The position numbers and the translations under genes are program-made. This document shows positions 1 through 11,754 of a stretch of 64,000 nt of DNA, one piece after another. The notes below the pieces were generated by a model. That model did not search any database. It was not told the origin of the DNA and worked only from the letters and a program-made list of their open reading frames with translations. The DNA comes from Rhodocollybia butyracea. Lineage: Eukaryota > Basidiomycota > Agaricomycetes > Agaricales > Omphalotaceae. The stretch's first letter is position 1. Each line of letters begins with the position of its first letter. Location of the stretch: positions 124,001 through 188,000 of the forward strand of contig JADNRY010000088.1 of NCBI GenBank assembly GCA_015501585.1. The letters are read 5' to 3'.

Positions 1-1760
1 ACGAGATTGAAAGAGATGAACAACATCTTTCTGGCAGCCCAGATCAGCTTCACGTTGAACGTCGAACCTTTGTCGGACGTTCTGACCTTTACTAGTCATC
101 CGACACGGACGCCACCAACCAGTGGACTCCCGGAGAGTAGCGCCTTGGCTGGTTCATCGCTGCACAGGCCCGCAAGATCTTTGTTTGAGAATATGAGCTT
201 CATAATGCTATCGTTCTGGGCGCAGCACACAGTGAGTCGTTTCAATGCGTCTTGAGAAACACTTTAAGCGCTCAAATTTCTAAGAATTCGGTCCGATCGG
301 CCCATCATTCAAATTTTCTCCATTGTCCTTTCCTCGATTGCTCTGTCCTTGCCACAGCTCTTGCTTACTCCAAACCTTTCATGGCATATCCTGCTTGATT
401 TCTTTGCCTTCCAACACCTGGTCACTCGGCGTCACCGAGGCAAACAATCTTCAAGTTCGATGGTCCTCTAGAGCTCTAACACCGAACACTTCAAATTTCA
501 AAGTTTCATCTTCGGTGAACCTCGGCAGAAGCTCTGTCAATCACTTTTGCAGCATTCTCACTCTGCTGCTCCTCGCTCTACCCTCTACTCGGCTAAGCAA
601 TTGCCTTGGTTCCGCGTTTGGTTTGTACCCAGTTTTTGTAGCTTTTATCGCTCTGATTATCAATTTTCACAATGGTTGCAGGATTCATCGCGCCATTATC
701 GCGAGAATTTCGCTGCACTATACAACACGAATGATTCGATGAAACGCTAGTGAAAACCGACACGCTTGAGGAAGCCGTTTCGTTGGCAAGGCGGATGGAT
801 AATCTCCCAACTATCGTGTCCATTGTGAGCGGGATTCGACAAATAGTTCATGGTCTTGTTTCCTCTCTCATACAACTCTACTGTCACCGATGGACTCAAC
901 TTGGAGGAACGGAGTATATCAAGATGTTTTTATCACACGGAGGATAAGGTGAGTATCTGCCGGGATGTCGGTAACTTTTTGCTCATATTCTCGTACAGTG
1001 TTCATTTGCGTCCGGAATACATTTCGAAGGCAATACTCCAGCTCATCGTCACCCCGTATCTTCTCCAATTCCTCAAGACATTCCGCCCGGCATAGAATTG
1101 GCATCTGAAGTTCAGGCCGTTATCCTCCTCATACAACTCTACGGTCACCTCCAGCGAAAAACAAAAACGGACCGCCGGAAATCGGACTCGGACAGGAAGA
1201 GCAGAGTCTTTCGAGATGTTGGTATCGCATGAAGGTCAGTATCTGCTCGAACGTCGGTGAACTGTTGCTCATATTTTCATATTATACGTTAGGTCCAGGA
1301 TGTAGTCCGAATGCGCAATTCCAGCTCATCGTCACCCGCATCGTCTTTGACTCCACGATAGTAGTGTAACTGGCATGTCTGCCCCGAAAACTGCTCTACC
1401 GACCCGGAAATCTGCTGTTGCATGATCATTTGTATTCCTTCGTTCAGTGGCTTGCCTCTAACTCTTTCATTCGTGGTACCGATCGGCAGTCAACGACTCG
1501 TTTCATTAGAGTTCATCGGAACGGAGAGATGCGACGATGATGATGAGCAGGACGACGGACGGGCGACGTGCGTGCAAAAGGCTTTTGAATTGGGTTAGGC
1601 GGATGTGTGGGAGATGTACCAAAAGATTAGAGCTACTAATACTGGATACTGTTTGGTTGGTGCTGATGGAGGTCGACGGGCAAGCTTGCAAATCACTGAG
1701 GAATCTTATTTGAATACGAACTTGTAACAATCTCTGAATCTAGCAATAGTATTATATATC
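1..1760 (+). repeat. Upstream module U-block, copy 1
   Basis: Degenerate non-coding sequence shared with 7620-10100, 15185-16650, 25440-26000 and 30230-31560. Sub-blocks in order: an 'a' part (1-300, with CAATGCGTCTTGAGAA), a 'b' part (310-830), a 'c' part in which a ~270 bp unit occurs twice (about 850-1120 and 1120-1380; each holds an ACAACTCTAC.GTCACC box and a GTGAGTATCTG..ACAG stretch resembling a short intron), and a 'd' part (1370-1700). It leads directly into the F-box gene at 1827. Every frame is interrupted, so I read it as relics of an older gene or element carried along with the F-box duplications. Confidence 0.6.
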
Positions 1761-1792
1761 AGTTTCGCTCAGGGCGTGTAGCTACTAGATCC

Positions 1793-1803
1793 GGCGCTTA
1801 TTC
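1793..1803 (+). promoter_or_regulatory. Shared GGCGCTTATTC element upstream of F-box gene
   Basis: GGCGCTTATTC ends 23 bp before the ATG at 1827. The same or a one-base variant element lies 17-40 bp before the ATG of seven other members in this window. It is followed by a pyrimidine-rich stretch and TTTCAACATG, so it probably lies at or near the transcription start. Confidence 0.5.
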
Positions 1804-1826
1804 CGTAACTTTCTTTTTCTTTCAAC

Positions 1827-3390
1827 ATGACCTTGCTTTGCTCAGGATGCACGAAGTCTGTGCGTAGCCGCCTAGACCTCAGGTCTACGGAACTATCGCA
1901 AATGGAAAAGAAGCTTCGCACAGAATTTGGTCCGTATGTGATTGACTCGAAAACAGTAGAAGGGGTGCAGGAAATGGTGGCTTTGGCAGATAAAGATATC
2001 GAGGACCACAATTTCGAGTTGGCCCGTCTCCACCGCCAAATCTTGGCTGTTGAGGCAGAAAAGCATCGATTGGAGAAGCAAAAAGCCAAAATTTGTGCGT
2101 TTGCTGTCCCCGATCCGGATGCTGCCAAACGAACTTTTATTACGCAGTTTAGAGTTTGTATGCCAACAAGATCCCAACATATTCAAATCTTCCTTCGACA
2201 TTACTCGCCTCCCTACACTGGCAATCAGTTCTGTGTGTTTCCGTTGGCGGGAACTTGCACTATGTTCTCCTACTTTGTGGGCGAAATTATCGGTTTATAT
2301 CCGTAATCCTGATGCCCAGACTATTGAAAAAGTTGCTCGACATCTGGAGAGATCGGGGGATTGTCCACTAACGCTGGCACTCTCAACAAAGGGTCTTTGT
2401 GCGGGAAATCCTTCCCTAATTTCTCTCATGGCACAGCATGCTCATCGCTGGAAAACATTCAAGTATTCCGGAGATTACTCATTAAAGGACCACCTACCCC
2501 CTCAACTGCACTTTCCTCTACTTGAAGAATTGGATATTTGGACAAACTTTCATCTTTTCGAGCATTGCCCAAGACTCTGGGTACTTACCACTAGACAGTC
2601 AACACCCGAGCTCTCTCACAATCAACTGGATCATCTGAATTTTGCTGGTACATCACTCATAGATCTTGCGGAAGCCTTTCGCACATGGCCTTCACTGAAA
2701 TCTTTCCACATGAAGGGTTTCTATCACACCGATCCCAATCTAATTAATGATGAAATTCTGGGCACATGGAGTAATATCACATCGCTTACTCTTCTGGATG
2801 GTCAGTCAGCAGATGTACTATTTTCCCACTTCAGCTTTCCTTCCTTGAATAATGTTGCCATTGGCTCCCATTCATGGAGCAACTCCCTTCGCTGGAAAGC
2901 CGATGTTCTTATTTCATTCATCTCCCGATCATCTTGTATGATCACCACATTCACGCTTCGTGACATCTGTATATCTGACTCAGAACTTATCGAGGTTCTT
3001 CGAGTCCTGCCAGCCCTTCTTCGTCTCGAAATTCATCACCGCGAGGATTCACTGTGTCCAATCACTTCGCATCTCATCTTGAATCTAACTCACCAATCTA
3101 CTTCCATCTCTCTAATTCCAAAACTACACAGTCTTGATCTGAAATCCAATTCTGACAATGATAATACATTTGATGACTCTGTTTTCGTTAACATGGTTCA
3201 ATCGCGCTGGTATAAACCCGGTTCGGATTTGTCTGCAGAGATGATGGCACTTGGAAGAGCCTCCATCAGATCTGTTGTTCTTAAGCTTGCTTCGCGAGAA
3301 CTCAGTGCGGACGTTTACGAACCATTACGGATTTTAGATGCGGAGGGATTGAGAGTAGTGGTTATTGGACAGGATGGGGTGCAGGTATGA
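1827..3390 (+). pseudogene. F-box-like/leucine-rich protein, one +1 frameshift (array copy 1)
   Basis: The 5' part reads MTLLCSGC then a coiled coil (about residues 25-90, ending KQKAKIC) and the rest continues in another frame as LLSPIRMLPNELLLRSLEFVC (F-box-like), SSVCFRWRELALCSP, leucine-rich segments and the family C-terminus ending in GVQV. The break is one extra T at 2100-2102: GCGTTTGCTG here against GCGTTGCTG in the near-identical copy at 10149. Without it the reading frame would run about 520 codons uninterrupted. Family knowledge: F-box proteins bind Skp1 in SCF ubiquitin ligases and their leucine-rich part selects substrates. It could be a recent pseudogene or an assembly error in a homopolymer. 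Intronless. Confidence 0.75.
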
Positions 3391-3459
3391 TACTCAAATA
3401 CGTTAGCGTGCATAGTGTATTAAGTATGCTGTTGTCCATTAATTTGATCCAATTGTAAA

Positions 3460-3690
3460 ATGTCCCAGAAACAGGTTGTCAAGGCTGGTTCTCCTTCAGG
3501 GAAGGTGGGTGAACTCTTCCCCGTCCGACACGTCACTTCTGTCACTATCACCTGTGCTCCGACTGCGTTCCATAGAGCTGCCCTCAACTGCTTGTTCTGT
3601 AGCTCTGCTACACCCTCAAGGCCTGAATATTTTATTCCTCCCCAGGGAAGGTTAATGGGCTCTTAAATGTCGCCAAGGTCGCTCGCGGCC
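3460..3690. repeat. Downstream module, copy 1 (remnant of unknown gene)
   Basis: Matches 6260-6510, which sits at the same distance after the next F-box gene: shared CTCTGCCACACC..GCCTGAATATTT..CCTCCCCAGGGAGG stretches. The minus strand of the second copy reads MSFRGDIQEHILLL, suggesting a remnant of a convergent gene of unknown family that was duplicated together with the F-box gene. Confidence 0.45.
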
Positions 3691-4190
3691 TGAAATGCTT
3701 CAGCATGCGCTGCGGCAATGCAACTCATTGAGTCTCTCAAAGGTAAGAATAGCTCGTTCCCATTTTCTCCAGCATTGGTGAAACCACTTATAATCAGTGC
3801 AAGCCTTAATGGCAAAGCACCCGATCTTGTCAGATATTGATTAACTATATCAATGAAGCCAGAAAAGATTGTTGTTTCATTCGTGGTAGCGTGTGTTGTC
3901 ACTGTTAGGCTTGCCCTTAAACATGTGCCGATAGGGCAAGTGCACACCAGCAAGAGAATACAGAGCTGATTGCCATTGCAGGGAGAGAGGCGATAACAGG
4001 GCCCAGTCATGATTTTGGTGGTTCTACTTTTCTCTTCTAGCAGCCACGGATGGCATTGGAGGAGATTCTCTGCGCATACAAGCTGGGAGATGTGCAACAA
4101 AACTTCGTTTGGCAGCATCCGCATCGGTGGCAGCGAGAGAAGCTTCGCGTTCTGTACCTGGAGGCGAACTACTTTCAAATTCAAACATTT
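3690..4190 (-). pseudogene. F-box-like family fragment (N-terminal half only)
   Basis: The minus strand encodes VQNAKLLSLPPMRMLPNEVLLHI followed by VCAENLLQCHPWL, closest in pattern to the intact minus-strand gene at 18531-20102 (same CAKNLLRCHPWL region), then a shifted frame (NQLCILLLVC for the usual SSVCSRWRALAL) and SGFIDIVNQYLTRSG. The leucine-rich middle and conserved C-terminus are missing; the piece ends at the downstream module. It lies head-to-head with the intact gene at 4532. Clearly a truncated, frameshifted member of the array. Confidence 0.7.
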
Positions 4191-4496
4191 TTTTTGGCTC
4201 CTGTTTATTGCCCATGGTCCCGGGGAACGACGTGTGTGTATAATATGCTATGGAAAGTTGTAACTGGTCCATATGAGTTACTTCGCATATGCATGAGCTC
4301 GCCTAGGCAGGACTCGACGCGATAAGATCGCGAGTATACGAGCAACCAAGCTGTAACGCCGTGGTTCATTGTTATGATCAAGTTATTGTTCAATACATCA
4401 TCTATTGTCCTTTACCCTACTTAGTCTCTTCTAGAACTGTGTTGATTGTTCCGGCCGAGCCCGAGCCCGCCACCTATACAAGTAGCTGCTGAATTG

Positions 4497-4507
4497 GGCA
4501 CTTATTC
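4497..4507 (+). promoter_or_regulatory. Shared element, variant GGCACTTATTC
   Basis: Variant of GGCGCTTATTC ending 24 bp before the ATG at 4532, followed by TTTCAACATG as in the other copies. Confidence 0.4.
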
Positions 4508-4531
4508 TATCACACTTCTTACGATTTCAAC

Positions 4532-6193
4532 ATGACCTTGCCTTGCACAGGACACGCGAATTCTCTGCATATACGCGTAGACCTCAGCTCTACGGAACTG
4601 TCGGAACTGGAAAGGAGACTTCGCTCAGAATTTGGACCATTTGTGGTTGACTCGAAAAGAGCTGAAGGGCTAAAGGAGATGTTGGCTATGGCAGATAAAG
4701 ATATCGAGGATTGTGATTCTGAGGTAGCTCGCCTCTACGACAGAATCTCAACTGTTCAGGCAGAAAAACAACGATTGGAGAAGCAAAGAACCAAACTTTG
4801 GGCTTTGCTGTCCCCTATCCGGAGGCTGCCAAACGAACTTCTATTGCTCATTTTCCAGTTCGTATGCCAACAAACTCCCAACCGGATCGAACCTTGCTTC
4901 GTCATCTCTCACCTTCCTACAATGGCAATCAGCTCCGTATGCTCCCGTTGGCGGGAACTTGCACTATTGTCTCCTAGTTTGTGGGCAAACCTAGATGTCC
5001 AAGTAAGCTATCGCAATATGGCTGTTTCCACTGCAGTTGCTCGATATCTGGAGAGATCGCGTGATTGTCCATTAACACTTAAGCTTGTTGTAACAGCTGC
5101 TAAAACGGGAATTCCTGCGATAACCTCCCTTACACAGCATGTTCATCGGTGGAAAACATTCGAATATTGGGGACAAAAGTCATTAACGGAACACAACATA
5201 CTCTCCAACGAGCATTTTCATTCGCTTGAAAAATTGGCTATCGACCAGGACGTGGACTTGGGTCTTTTCGAGCATTGCCCGAAACTCCGTGTATTTACTA
5301 CTCCCTCGGTTCCGGGGCCAATACCCAAGCCCATGTACAATCAATTAGATCATCTCGATTTTCATGCTCGGCCGGTCAGAGAGTTGGCAGAATATCTTTG
5401 TACATGGCCTTCTCTGAAATCTCTCAAGTTAGGTGGTATCTCCAATCCCGATGTAGAGGACGAAGCCCCGGATACATGGCCTAGCTTTCTGGAATCTCTT
5501 GAATTTGGCTGCGTCGCCGAAGCAGAGGATGGCACGCTGGGCACATGGAGTAACATCACATCGCTTACGCTTGGGGATGGCCCAACCTCAGATATCGTGT
5601 TATCACATTTCAACTTTCCTTCGTTGAATGACCTTGCCATGGTATACCTCACACATGCTGTTTGGGCAGCTGATGGTTTTACTTCATTCCTCTCCAGATC
5701 ATCCTGTATGATCACCACTTTCACGCTTTACGACGTCGTTATGTCTGATTCGGAACTGATTGAGGTTCTTCGAGTCCTGCCAAGCCTACTTCATCTCAAA
5801 ATTCGCCATAGTGATCTGTCATATTTCGACATTTACATTCGTAAACTACCAGGTTCCGAGGTTCCAATCACGTCGCATCTCATCTCAAGCCTAATTCACC
5901 AGTCCCCTTCCATCTGTCTAGTCCCAAAACTACACAGTCTTTATCTGGAATCTGATTCTACTTCCATTGCATTTGACAACTCTGTTTTTGTTGGCATGGT
6001 TCAATCGCGCTGGTTTAAACCAGGCTCGACACTGTCTGTAGAGATGTTAGCACACGGAAGAGCCTCTATCCGATCTGTTGTTCTCAAGCTTACTTCGCGA
6101 GAACTCAACGCAGAAACTTACAAACCACTACGGGTTTTAGATGCAGAGGGATTGAGAGTAGTGGTTACTGGGAAGAATGGAGTGATGGTATGA
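4532..6193 (+). CDS. F-box-like, leucine-rich repeat protein (553 aa)
   Basis: Intact intronless reading frame. N-terminus MTLPCTGH (Cys5, with His8 where sisters have Cys), coiled coil about residues 20-92 rich in E/K/R, F-box-like LPNELLLLIFQFVC at 99-112, then SSVCSRWRELALLSPSLW, a conserved second half of the F-box region in fungal F-box proteins. Residues 160-440 are leucine-rich with several FPSLNDLAM-type repeats. The C-terminus carries the family block MVQSRWFKPGS and ends VVVTGKNGVMV. Expected role from the family: substrate-recognition subunit of an SCF ubiquitin ligase; the substrate is unknown. Start chosen by homology of ATGACCTTGC..TGC across copies. Compared with sisters it has a longer middle (an extra WPSFLESLEFG repeat). 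The nearest plus-strand neighbour upstream is a broken copy. Confidence 0.85.
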   Translation: MTLPCTGHANSLHIRVDLSSTELSELERRLRSEFGPFVVDSKRAEGLKEMLAMADKDIEDCDSEVARLYDRISTVQAEKQRLEKQRTKLWALLSPIRRLPNELLLLIFQFVCQQTPNRIEPCFVISHLPTMAISSVCSRWRELALLSPSLWANLDVQVSYRNMAVSTAVARYLERSRDCPLTLKLVVTAAKTGIPAITSLTQHVHRWKTFEYWGQKSLTEHNILSNEHFHSLEKLAIDQDVDLGLFEHCPKLRVFTTPSVPGPIPKPMYNQLDHLDFHARPVRELAEYLCTWPSLKSLKLGGISNPDVEDEAPDTWPSFLESLEFGCVAEAEDGTLGTWSNITSLTLGDGPTSDIVLSHFNFPSLNDLAMVYLTHAVWAADGFTSFLSRSSCMITTFTLYDVVMSDSELIEVLRVLPSLLHLKIRHSDLSYFDIYIRKLPGSEVPITSHLISSLIHQSPSICLVPKLHSLYLESDSTSIAFDNSVFVGMVQSRWFKPGSTLSVEMLAHGRASIRSVVLKLTSRELNAETYKPLRVLDAEGLRVVVTGKNGVMV

Positions 6194-6259
6194 TACTTAA
6201 ATACGTTGGCGTGTATTAAGTATTCTGTTGTTTATAACTTGATCCAATTGTAAACTGTC

Positions 6260-6510
6260 GCTGAAACAGCTCTATAAAACCGGTTGTTTGAGGAAGGTGG
6301 GTGGCCTCTCGTCCTTCTGACGCAGCACATCCTCCACTACCACACCCGTGCTTCTACTAGGTTTCAGAAAGTTGCTTGCTCTGTAGCTCTGCCACACCAT
6401 GAAAGCCTGAATATTTGTGCCTCCCCAGGGAGGGTTATTGCCGATCAGTAGTAGAATGTGCTCTTGAATGTCGCCGCGGAAACTCATGGACTCGAAATAC
6501 TCCAGCATGT
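6260..6510. repeat. Downstream module, copy 2
   Basis: Second copy of the module at 3460-3690, about 70 bp after the F-box stop codon. The minus strand is open over about 80 codons (GDIQEHILLLIGNN, NIQAFMVWQSYRA) but has no recognisable domain. Confidence 0.4.
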
Positions 6511-6519
6511 CCTGCCGCA

Positions 6520-7620
6520 ACACAACTCCTCAAGTGTAAGAGCAGCTTTCAGTTCCGTCACTTCTCCTTTTTGCAGTATCAAATCTTTTTGGATTCGTTG
6601 GGATTCCCCATTACTGCACTACCTGCAGTGGTTTATTTACATTGGGTACCATCACGAGGTAGTTCTTACTGAAAAAAGTCGATAGGATGAAGCAGGGGGA
6701 CACATCACACGGCGAGGTTACTGAACCTTTTTTCTGGGGGTCAATTGTCCTAAATCTGAGATGGACAGGGAGTTGAGTTCGGGGGAGGAATGAGGTATGT
6801 GTGGAACAGGATAATTGCCTCGAAAACTTGTTCTTGAAGTAGTCTTTTACATGGACAGGTAAATCTGATGCCTACAATAGCTGCTAGGCGTACAGGTCTA
6901 GCTCATATCATATTATTAAATAGGAGCATTTACAGCTCTAAGCTAGTTTTCGCGTGTGCAAACCTCTGGATTACAAGATTTGGGTTTGTTATGAGTAGGC
7001 GATATGAACTGCAAGAAAATATGAGCAACTTTTCTGGCGTGCCGATCCATTCATCCAGTAACAAACGAAGGGATTTAATTCAAACAACGAGAAATAGCTT
7101 AGCTTGTCGCGTCTTTGTTTATAGTCATCGAGTCTTTACGGTGGTTGCCGTCACGTCCCTCTCCTTCCATGCACACCAATGTCGGATAATTCTTGGTCTT
7201 GGACATCCCTCAGCAAAGCTTAGAGGACTGAGAATGCATGCCAACTGTGCAACAAAATAGAAAGACCAATCGCCATCCAATGGAGAATGGATATGGTCTG
7301 AAAAATCTAGGACCAACAATCAACAAGACATTAAAGGCTTCTATACTTTGTACAGCATTCGGCACGGGGAATCATGTGGATCACTCAGTGTACGGATTTG
7401 TGGATTCCACAGATCCGTACACAGAGCGATCTATATAATACCCCCAATAAAGAGCCCAGGAGCTTTTATAACCGCTGCACCGTCCCGGCTTAAGTGCAAG
7501 AGGATGTTGAGATGGATTCCAAGCTTCGAGCCTGAATTGGGAAGAAAACAATATATATATAGAGTGCACCCACCTTTTCCATCTAGAGATTCAAATCTCA
7601 ACGTTCAACGTCGAGCTTGG
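6520..7620. other. Intergenic, no gene recognised
   Basis: No convincing coding signal, tandem repeat or RNA gene seen. Short open frames have no family features. A short inverted sequence, GTACGGATTTGTGG..CCACAGATCCGTAC, lies at about 7390-7422. Confidence 0.4.
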
Positions 7621-10100
7621 TTGATTAGCTCTCCGGCTACCCTTGGGTACAGTAGGTTCACGTTTGTCAGAGTCGGGACATTGCCCATCTCCGAAGATAG
7701 ATTCAAAGACCATTTTTCTTAAGTCGTTACGATCAGCAAGACCCCAGTAAGAGTGAGACACCGAATCCTTGTTATTGATATACCAGGGGCCCCGACGCTG
7801 TTAAACACATGAGCAACATAACCACAGACAGTGCAGAAGAAAGTTGATGTGGCCGTTCACGTTCAATGTACATCTCGACGCAGCCTTGCCACAGTCCTCC
7901 ATGAAAGATAAACAGATGAACGGTGCAATCAAGCAGAATAGATGCTCCAAGTCCACCTCTGTGGAAATCAAGGAGACGAAATTTGTGCTTGGAGCTGCAG
8001 CTGAATGTTTGAATTCCTCAAGGATTCCTTCATCTGACCTTTGCTCGTAACTTATCTTCATCGACTAGCAGAGTTCCTTGGCCAGCTCATCATTGTGCAG
8101 GCCCTCAAAATCTGGTTTAAGAGGACAACCTTCATCAATACTATCAATCCTTGATCTGGGTGCACAGCAAGTTCTTTCAACGCGTCGACGCGTCTTGAGT
8201 TGGTCTTGAGAAGGATTTATCTACTTTAAGCGCTCATGTTTCTACAGATTCGATCCGATCAGCCCGTCATCAAATTTTTTCACGTCGATTTCATGGGCTG
8301 TCTTCAAAGTTCATTGACATCTAACAGTGTATAACTGTGCGTGTATTATTCATCTCACAAACATTGCTTTTCTCATTGCCCTTTCCTTAGATTGACTTGA
8401 TGACTCTGTCCTTGTCAGAACTCTTGCTACAAAACTTGTATGACATTCATATCCTGCTCGATTCCTTTGCTGGTTTACAAAACCTGGCCACTCGCCGCTA
8501 CCGAAGCAAACAGTTATCTACGGTCCTCTTAGTATCACAACCAAGACTTCCTCAGGGATGAACCTCGTCTGAAGCTTTTTCAATCCCTTTTACAGCTCTG
8601 CCGCTCTACGCTACCGCTTGTTCATTCTGCTTGTGCGCAGTTTTCGCAGTTTTATCGCTTTAGTTCTCAATTTTCACAACGGATACAGGACTCGTCACAC
8701 ATTCATCGCAAAATTCCACTGTACATGAATGAAATGATACGTGTCGGTACGCTGGTAAAAACCGACACGTTTGAGGAAGCAAGCTGATTACATCGTGTTT
8801 TGTTGGTGAGACACGCATCATGATCCAGACTGCTCTACGGTGCTGAAATTTCTCCCAGCCATTGTTTCCACTGCGCAATGGACTTCAGCAGAAGTTTGCT
8901 TCATTCTCACCTCATTCCTACGTGTGTACACGTTATGTCGGTATTCTACATACGACCGAGTTCACCCTCGTATGGTCTAGTCTCTGTTTCCCCCTCATAT
9001 AACTCTATGGTCATCGATGTCATCGGTCACCGATGGACCCTAGGAAATTGAATCCTGAGTCAACAAGATGATGACACTGTAACCTGCACAGGTGGAGGAA
9101 CGGAGATGTTTGGATCACATGGAGGACGAGGTGAGTATCTGCTGGCACGTCTGCGAACCATTCTCATACAGTTACATCTAGAATGCACTTCGAATGCACA
9201 CTACTCTAGCTCATTCTTCGGCTTCTCTCAGTATCTCTTGACCAACACCAATTCGACATCTCTATCAATGACACCCATAATCATTATTTCCTCGTACAAC
9301 TCTACGAATAACTGGCGGACCACTAGAAAACCGGAGCCCAATCCCCATCTTCTTTGATTTCTCGGTACCTTCTGCCCAAACCAGATTCGGCATCCGAACT
9401 GTAAATGTCATTCGGGCGTAGTCTTCGTTTAGTTCCTTGTATAGCTCTACGGCCACCGCCAGCAAACAACGGACCACTGGCTAGTGCGGTGGTATCATGA
9501 CCTGTGACTTGGAAAGGTCAAAATTGGCAGAACAGGATATTGGTAATGGTACCGCATGGGGAAACAATGAGGTGAGTATCTGTCGGAACGTCGGTGAACT
9601 GTTGCTTATATTTTCGTACAGTATGTGTTCACAGCAGGAATGCTATCTGAATAGGCAATAGTTCAGCTCATCGTCACCCACATCTTCTTCGACTCCTCAA
9701 TATCTTCTGCCTTACTGTAAATGTCATCCGATGGCTCTCCGTCCAGTGGTGTAGCGAACTCTAGGATCACTGATGGTAATGTAACTGGCACGTTTACTCC
9801 GAAACACTGCTATGCAGACCCAGAAATCTGCTGCTGCACAACCATTTGTCTGCCTTCTTTCATTCACGGTACCGATCGGCAGTCAACGACTGGTTTCATC
9901 AGAGTTCATGGAGGGAAAGGTACAATGATGATGATGAGCAAGGTGGGCCGCGCGCGTGCAAGAGGCTTTCGGATTGGGTTAGGCGGAAATATAGAGAGCT
10001 ACTTGGGTACTCTGAATCGTTGAGAATCTAATTTGTATATGAATTTGTAACAAATCTAGTAACACACTAGTACTAGAGTATTAGTTCGCTCACCGTTTAC
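7620..10100 (+). repeat. Upstream module U-block, copy 2 (longest)
   Basis: Contains all sub-blocks: 'a' 7620-8400 (shared with 11755-12440), 'b' 8400-8780, 'c' tandem ~270 bp units at about 8985-9280 and 9290-9700, 'd' 9715-10060. It ends just before the F-box copy at 10149. Reading frames are broken throughout. On the minus strand similar peptides recur between copies (MTFTVRMPNLVWAEG here and ITVRMPNLRWAEE at 30.8 kb), hinting that the module descends from a minus-strand gene of unknown family. Confidence 0.6.
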
Positions 10101-10108
10101 CTGGATCT

Positions 10109-10119
10109 GGCGCTTATTC
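10109..10119 (+). promoter_or_regulatory. Shared GGCGCTTATTC element
   Basis: Exact GGCGCTTATTC ending 29 bp before the ATG at 10149. Confidence 0.5.
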
Positions 10120-10148
10120 CGTAACTTCTCTTATTCCGATCTTTCAAC

Positions 10149-11724
10149 ATGACCTTGCTTTGCTCAGGATGCACGAAGTCTCTGCATATCCGCCTAGACC
10201 TCAGGTCTACGGAACTATCGCAAATGGAAAAGAAGTTTCGCACTGAATTTGGCCCATTTGGGATTGACTCGAAAACAGTTGAAGAGGTGGAGGAGATGGT
10301 AGCTTTGGCAGATAAAGATATCGAGGACCATGATTTCGAGTTGGCCCGTCTCCACCGCCAAATATTGGCTGTTGAGGCAGAAAACCATCGATTGGAGAAG
10401 CAAAAAGCCAAAATTTGTGCGTTGCTGTCCCCGATCCGGATGCTGCCAAACGAACTTTTATTACGCAGTTTAGAGTTTGTATGCCAACAAGATCCCAACG
10501 AAATCACACCTTCCTTCGACACCACTTGCCTCCCCACCATGGCAATCAGTTCAGTATGTTTCCGTTGGCGGGAACTTGCGCTATGTTCTCCTGCTTTGTG
10601 GGCAAACTTAGCGGTTTGGGTCAGTGATACTGACGTCCAGACTTTTTTCACTGAAACAGTTGCTCGATATCTAGAGAGATCAGTTGATTGCCCGCTAATT
10701 CTCGCACTCTCGATACAGGGTCGATGTCGTACGGGAATTCCTTCCTTAATTCCTCTCATGGTAGTACAGCATGCTCATCGCTGGGAAACATTCAAGTATT
10801 TTCAACTTGGCGATGACTCATTAAAGGACCATATACTCTCTCAACTGCATTTTCCTCTACTTGAAGAATTGGATATTATGAGGGACTTTCATCTTTTCGA
10901 GCATTGCCCAAGACTCCATGTACTTACCACTAAACGGTCAATACCCGAGCTCTCTCACAATCAACTGGATCATTTGAATTTTGTTGGCGGCTCACTCATA
11001 GATCTGGCGGAGGCCCTTCGCACATGGCCTTCGCTGAAATCTTTCGAGATGCACTCTGTCTATTGCAGCAATCCCAATCTGAAAAAACGAAATTCTGGGC
11101 ACATGGTGTAACATCACATCGCTTACTCTTATGAATTCCCGGTCAGCAAATACGCTGTTTTCCCACTTCGACTTTCCTTCGTTGAATAACCTTTACATGG
11201 ACATGCCATACGGCGGCTCCCATGACTGGAAAGCCAATGTTTTTACTTCATTCATCTCCAGATCATCTTGTATGATCACCACTTTCACGCTTCGCGATAT
11301 CCTTATGTCTGATTCAGAACTTATTGAGGTTCTTCGAGTCCTGCCAGCCCTTCTTCATCTTGAAATTCATCACAACGAGCGTTCGCAGGGTCCAATCACT
11401 TCGCATCTCATCTCAAGCCTAATTCACCAATCCACTTCCATCTCTCTAATTCCAAAACTACACAGTCTTGATCTGACATCCAGATCTGATACTGGTGATA
11501 CATTTGATGACTCTGTTTTCGTTAGCATGGTTCAATCGCGCTGGTTTAAACCTGGTTCGGATTTGTCTGCAGAGATGCTGGCACTTGGACGAGCCTCCAT
11601 CCGATCTGTTGTTCTTAAGTTTTTTACGCGAAAGCTCGATGCAGAGGTTTACAAACCACTACGGATTTTAGATGCGGAAGGATTGAGAGTAGTGGTTATT
11701 GGCATGAATGGGATGCAGGTATGA
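10149..11724 (+). pseudogene. F-box-like/leucine-rich protein, one frameshift (array copy 3)
   Basis: Starts MTLLCSGC, coiled coil to about residue 92, F-box-like LPNELLLRSLEFVC, SSVCFRWRELALCSP, leucine-rich middle. The frame breaks near 11081-11088, where an A6 run (CTGAAAAAACGAAATT) replaces nine bases in the sister at 1827 with seven; after it translation resumes in the next frame through FSHFDFPSLNN and MVQSRWFKPGS to the C-terminal GMNGMQV at 11724. Very similar to the copy at 1827 but broken at a different place, so the two were inactivated independently after duplication. A homopolymer sequencing error is the alternative. Confidence 0.75.
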
Positions 11725-11754
11725 TCATTGAATGATGTACATAGTGTAATAAGT

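Noticed and set aside
3380..3400. CAG|GTATGA at the end of several F-box genes as a splice donor to a further exon
   Set aside because: The pattern is lost in the intact gene at 20909 (CAGATATAG) and 35448 (CAGGTTTAA), and no conserved downstream exon is seen; it is simply Gln-Val-stop.
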